Positions 5,353-6,701 of a stretch of DNA of 6,701 nucleotides are shown here, piece after piece. Under the pieces are notes generated by a model. The model was given only the letters and a program-made list of their open reading frames with translations, ran no database searches and was not told where the DNA came from. The stretch spans positions 1 through 6,701 of the forward strand of contig JAFPAK010000289.1 in the NCBI GenBank assembly GCA_017390825.1, in the 5' to 3' direction. How positions within the stretch are numbered: position 1 is the first letter of the stretch; the number at the start of each line of letters is the position of its first letter. Source of the stretch: Clostridia bacterium. Lineage in GTDB: Bacteria; Bacillota_A; Clostridia; Oscillospirales; Acutalibacteraceae. A program made the position numbers and the translations under genes.

Positions 5353-5437
5353 TCTGCCGAGAAGCATATCAATTCACTGCGCCAACAGTTTATTGATGTG
5401 CTTTTTATTTTTTACAATCAATTAACATCACCATCCT

Positions 5438-5986
5438 TTACGCTATTTCGAATAAATGAAGTAACTTGACTTCATAATCTGTATAATCATTAGAACCATA
5501 TTGGAGCCATTTCCTGTAGTAAGACAACGCATAACAAGCAGCCTCAAAGCTCACATCAAAAACATCAGCTATGTCATATGGATCATTCAGCTTTAACTTG
5601 TGCACAAGAACAGGTGGTACAAGCGCATATTTTGCGAAGAACCGCACCTCTTTTTCGGCAAGTTCACTATCTTCACTATGATCTAAAACAATGTGGCCGA
5701 TTTCGTGCATAATAGTATTATTTATGCGACCGTAATCCATTTCATCATTATAGTAGATATACCATTCTCCAAGTGTTTTCTCTGCACAAAATCCATCTTC
5801 GCTTTTTTTGAAAAGCAAATATCTCTTTGTAAAAGGAATGGCGGAATACGGAATAATTTTAATTCCCATTTTTGTAGCCAACTCAAATCCGTTTACCGGT
5901 ACGCAAGTCACATCGTACTTGACAAATAAATCAACTATTATTCTTTTTATTTCTTCATATCTACGATGAGATAAAGATATTCCCAC
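5438..5986 (-). CDS. ImmA/IrrE-family metallo-endopeptidase
   Basis: A 182-residue cytoplasmic zinc protease. The HEIGH motif (residues 94-98) supplies two zinc His and the catalytic Glu. The following SELAEKEVRFFAKYALVPP segment supplies the third ligand Glu (111 or 113) and the usual ...FA..LL.P helix. In ICEBs1 of Bacillus, ImmA cleaves the XRE repressor ImmR to release the element; the gene order here, an XRE gene three bases upstream, is the same. The start is GTG at 5986, supported by GGAGGAAT at 5992-5999 within the last codons of the XRE gene; no better ATG is near. The two genes therefore form an operon. The C-terminus ends in A/T-rich DNA with no clear terminator. The alternative is a general stress-type IrrE, less likely given the neighbour. 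Confidence 0.9.
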   Translation of the reverse strand: MGISLSHRRYEEIKRIIVDLFVKYDVTCVPVNGFELATKMGIKIIPYSAIPFTKRYLLFKKSEDGFCAEKTLGEWYIYYNDEMDYGRINNTIMHEIGHIVLDHSEDSELAEKEVRFFAKYALVPPVLVHKLKLNDPYDIADVFDVSFEAACYALSYYRKWLQYGSNDYTDYEVKLLHLFEIA

Positions 5987-5989
5987 TTG

Positions 5990-6301
5990 TTATTCCTCCC
6001 CAAACAAAGCATTGATAAGTTCTTTCTTTTCCAACTCCGTCATAGATGATGCATTTCGAGCAATCAACCTGCGAACTCTCGGATAATCAAAATCATCCTT
6101 TTCAATGCCAAGCAAATAATCTGATGTAGTATGCAATGCAGTGGCTATATTCGCAATCATTTCAGGTTTAGGATCACGTTCACCGGATACATATCTTGAA
6201 ATAACTCCCTCGGTAACCCCGATCGTTGCAGCTAACTCTTTTTGAGAAATGCCTCTTATTCGTATAGCACTTAAGATTCTTTGACCTAATTCCTTTCCCA
6301 T
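5990..6301 (-). CDS. XRE-family helix-turn-helix repressor (ImmR-like)
   Basis: A 103-residue DNA-binding protein. Residues ~5-65 are a Cro/C1-type helix-turn-helix: LGQRILSAIRIRGISQKELAATIG, then VTEGVISRYVSGERDPKPEMIANIATAL and TTSDYLLGIE, the standard end of this domain. The remaining ~38 residues form a short charged tail (MTELEKKELINALFGEE). The ATG has AAAGGAGG at 6310-6317. A consensus promoter and an inverted repeat covering its -35 box precede it, which suggests self-repression. With the ImmA-like protease downstream it makes a repressor/protease switch of the type that governs integrative elements and some prophages. Which promoter it controls besides its own is not visible; the + strand promoter at 5291 and the DUF4417 cassette are candidates. 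Confidence 0.92.
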   Translation of the reverse strand: MGKELGQRILSAIRIRGISQKELAATIGVTEGVISRYVSGERDPKPEMIANIATALHTTSDYLLGIEKDDFDYPRVRRLIARNASSMTELEKKELINALFGEE

Positions 6302-6330
6302 ATATAGTACCTCCTTTACTGACTAAATAC

Positions 6331-6359
6331 ATCATATCACATACTTGCCATTTTGTCAA
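6331..6359 (-). promoter_or_regulatory. Sigma-A promoter of the XRE-ImmA operon
   Basis: On the - strand, TTGACA (6359-6354), exactly 17 bases, then TATGAT (6336-6331). This is an almost perfect housekeeping promoter. Transcription would start about 25 bases before the ATG at 6301. Confidence 0.85.
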
Positions 6360-6363
6360 GTAT
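6341..6363. promoter_or_regulatory. Inverted repeat over the -35 box, likely operator
   Basis: ATACTTG (6341-6347) and CAAGTAT (6357-6363) are perfect 7-base arms around nine bases. They cover the -35 box and part of the spacer of the XRE promoter. Related half-sites (TTGGCAA, ATGGCAAG) sit alongside on the - strand. This placement fits autorepression by the XRE protein. Confidence 0.55.
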
Positions 6364-6385
6364 TGTTGCCAAATATTTTTAAAAC

Positions 6386-6430
6386 AAAAAAATCGGCATC
6401 TTCGAAATTCTCGAAAATGTCGACTTTTTT
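6386..6430 (-). terminator. Terminator after tRNA-Asn (stem works in both directions)
   Basis: TCGGCATCTTCGA (6393-6405) pairs with TCGAAAATGTCGA (6411-6423) with one mismatch and one wobble. It is flanked by A-run on the left and T-run on the right, so U-tails form on either strand. It begins a few bases past the tRNA 3' end and separates it from the XRE promoter. Confidence 0.7.
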
Positions 6431-6434
6431 ATCT

Positions 6435-6510
6435 TGGCTCCCCAAGTTGGACTCGAACCAACGACCCTGCGGTTAACAGCCGCATGCTCTACCAACTGAG
6501 CTATTGAGGA
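6435..6510 (-). tRNA. tRNA-Asn (anticodon GUU), CCA encoded
   Basis: All arms of a 73-base tRNA can be read on the - strand. The acceptor is TCCTCAA/TTGGGGA with one wobble. The D-arm is GCTC-AGTTGGTA-GAGC. The anticodon arm is TGCGG-CTGTTAA-CCGCA with anticodon GTT. The variable loop is five bases and the T-arm is GTTGG-TTCGAGT-CCAAC. Discriminator G is followed by an encoded CCA (6437-6435). A terminator follows. The upstream side abuts a second, broken tRNA-Asn. Confidence 0.97.
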
Positions 6511-6533
6511 ATATCTAGCTTTTTCCCTTCGGG

Positions 6534-6661
6534 CGAACCAACGACCGACTAAAAGAAATAGTCATCTTACTACGGCAACAAGTTGCCTTGTAATACTCCT
6601 TTTCTTTTGTCAGCGCTACGCTCTCCCTCTTCCTGCCGCTGGCAGCGGTCGAGCTCGGCAT
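6534..6661 (-). other. Hairpin-rich insert interrupting the second tRNA-Asn
   Basis: Between the 5' half of a second tRNA-Asn (6662-6701) and a 13-base remnant of its T-arm side (CGAACCAACGACC, 6534-6546, identical to 6454-6466) lie about 115 bases with no ORF. They contain several short hairpins: GACTA/TAGTC (6547-6563), GGCAAC/GTTGCC (6574-6587), AGCG/CGCT and CTGCC/GGCAG. The G/C-rich, structured nature differs from the surrounding DNA. It could be a small non-autonomous mobile element, a structured RNA or a recombination scar. Bases 6511-6533 show only a small CCC-TTC-GGG stem. Confidence 0.5.
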
Positions 6662-6701
6662 GGTTAACAGCCGCATGCTCTACCAACTGAGCTATAGAGG
6701 A
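6662..6701 (-). pseudogene. 5' half of a second tRNA-Asn(GUU), interrupted
   Basis: Forty bases match the first 40 of the intact tRNA-Asn with a single change (at base 6 from the 5' end). They cover the 5' acceptor strand, the D-arm and the anticodon loop with GTT, then diverge after GTTAACC. In place of the anticodon 3' stem and variable loop comes a structured insert. Beyond the insert only GGTCGTTGGTTCG of the T-arm survives; the 3' T-stem and acceptor are missing. The gene cannot give a normal tRNA. The window ends exactly at its 5' end. Confidence 0.75.

Noticed and set aside
5239..5469. 76-residue + strand ORF crossing the rightward promoter
   Set aside because: Its ATG lies upstream of the promoter start site, it has no ribosome site and no recognisable domain, and it overlaps the ImmA-like gene. 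It could at most be a gene remnant.
6534..6661. Group I intron in the tRNA
   Set aside because: At about 115 bases it is far too short for the catalytic core, and the tRNA 3' part after it is incomplete, so splicing would not restore a tRNA.

Overview
The window looks like chromosomal DNA of a low-GC Gram-positive anaerobe of the class Clostridia (my inference: an Oscillospiraceae/Ruminococcaceae-like gut bacterium). The grounds are strong AGGAGG ribosome sites, A/T-rich spacers, an ECF sigma factor of clostridial type with its own ECF-style promoter, and XRE/ImmA and DUF4417 proteins typical of mobile elements in Firmicutes. No database search was possible, so family names rest on motif recognition.

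Layout. (1) Positions 2-676 on the + strand hold the 3' part of a PocR/AraC-type regulator. Everything after it that is clearly genic lies on the - strand. (2) Positions 677-2592 hold a stand-alone ECF sigma factor gene (926-2203) with a candidate autoregulated promoter. It is flanked by two related intergenic elements, each containing a minus-strand terminator hairpin with a GNRA tetraloop. (3) Positions 2570-3223 hold an AbiEi-like winged-helix regulator with no toxin partner. (4) Positions 3306-5218 hold four tightly packed or overlapping genes, in transcription order DUF4417 protein, small basic HGGFG-type toxin-like protein, acidic probable immunity protein, second acidic small protein. 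Junctions are TAATG, a 1-nt gap, and ATGA, so this is a translationally coupled cassette. (5) Positions 5219-5437 hold a regulatory spacer with a near-consensus + strand promoter, a palindrome on its -10 region and a two-hairpin leader for the DUF4417 gene. (6) Positions 5438-6301 hold an XRE repressor plus ImmA/IrrE metallopeptidase pair with a consensus promoter and an overlapping inverted repeat. (7) Positions 6386-6701 hold an intact tRNA-Asn(GUU) with its terminator, then a second tRNA-Asn copy broken by about 115 nt of hairpin-rich DNA.

How the parts may fit together. The XRE/ImmA pair is the kind of repressor/anti-repressor protease module that controls integrative elements such as ICEBs1, and it sits against a tRNA locus, a common integration site. 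The DUF4417-toxin-immunity cassette and the AbiEi-like gene then look like cargo or defence genes of an accessory island. Base composition supports a mosaic: sampled 60-nt blocks are 45-50% G+C in the DUF4417 gene but only 22-27% in the adjacent immunity-like gene. The strongest candidate for something undescribed is the cassette in which a DUF4417 protein is translationally coupled to a secreted-toxin-like C-terminal domain and to immunity-like proteins. The broken tRNA-Asn with its structured insert is the second.
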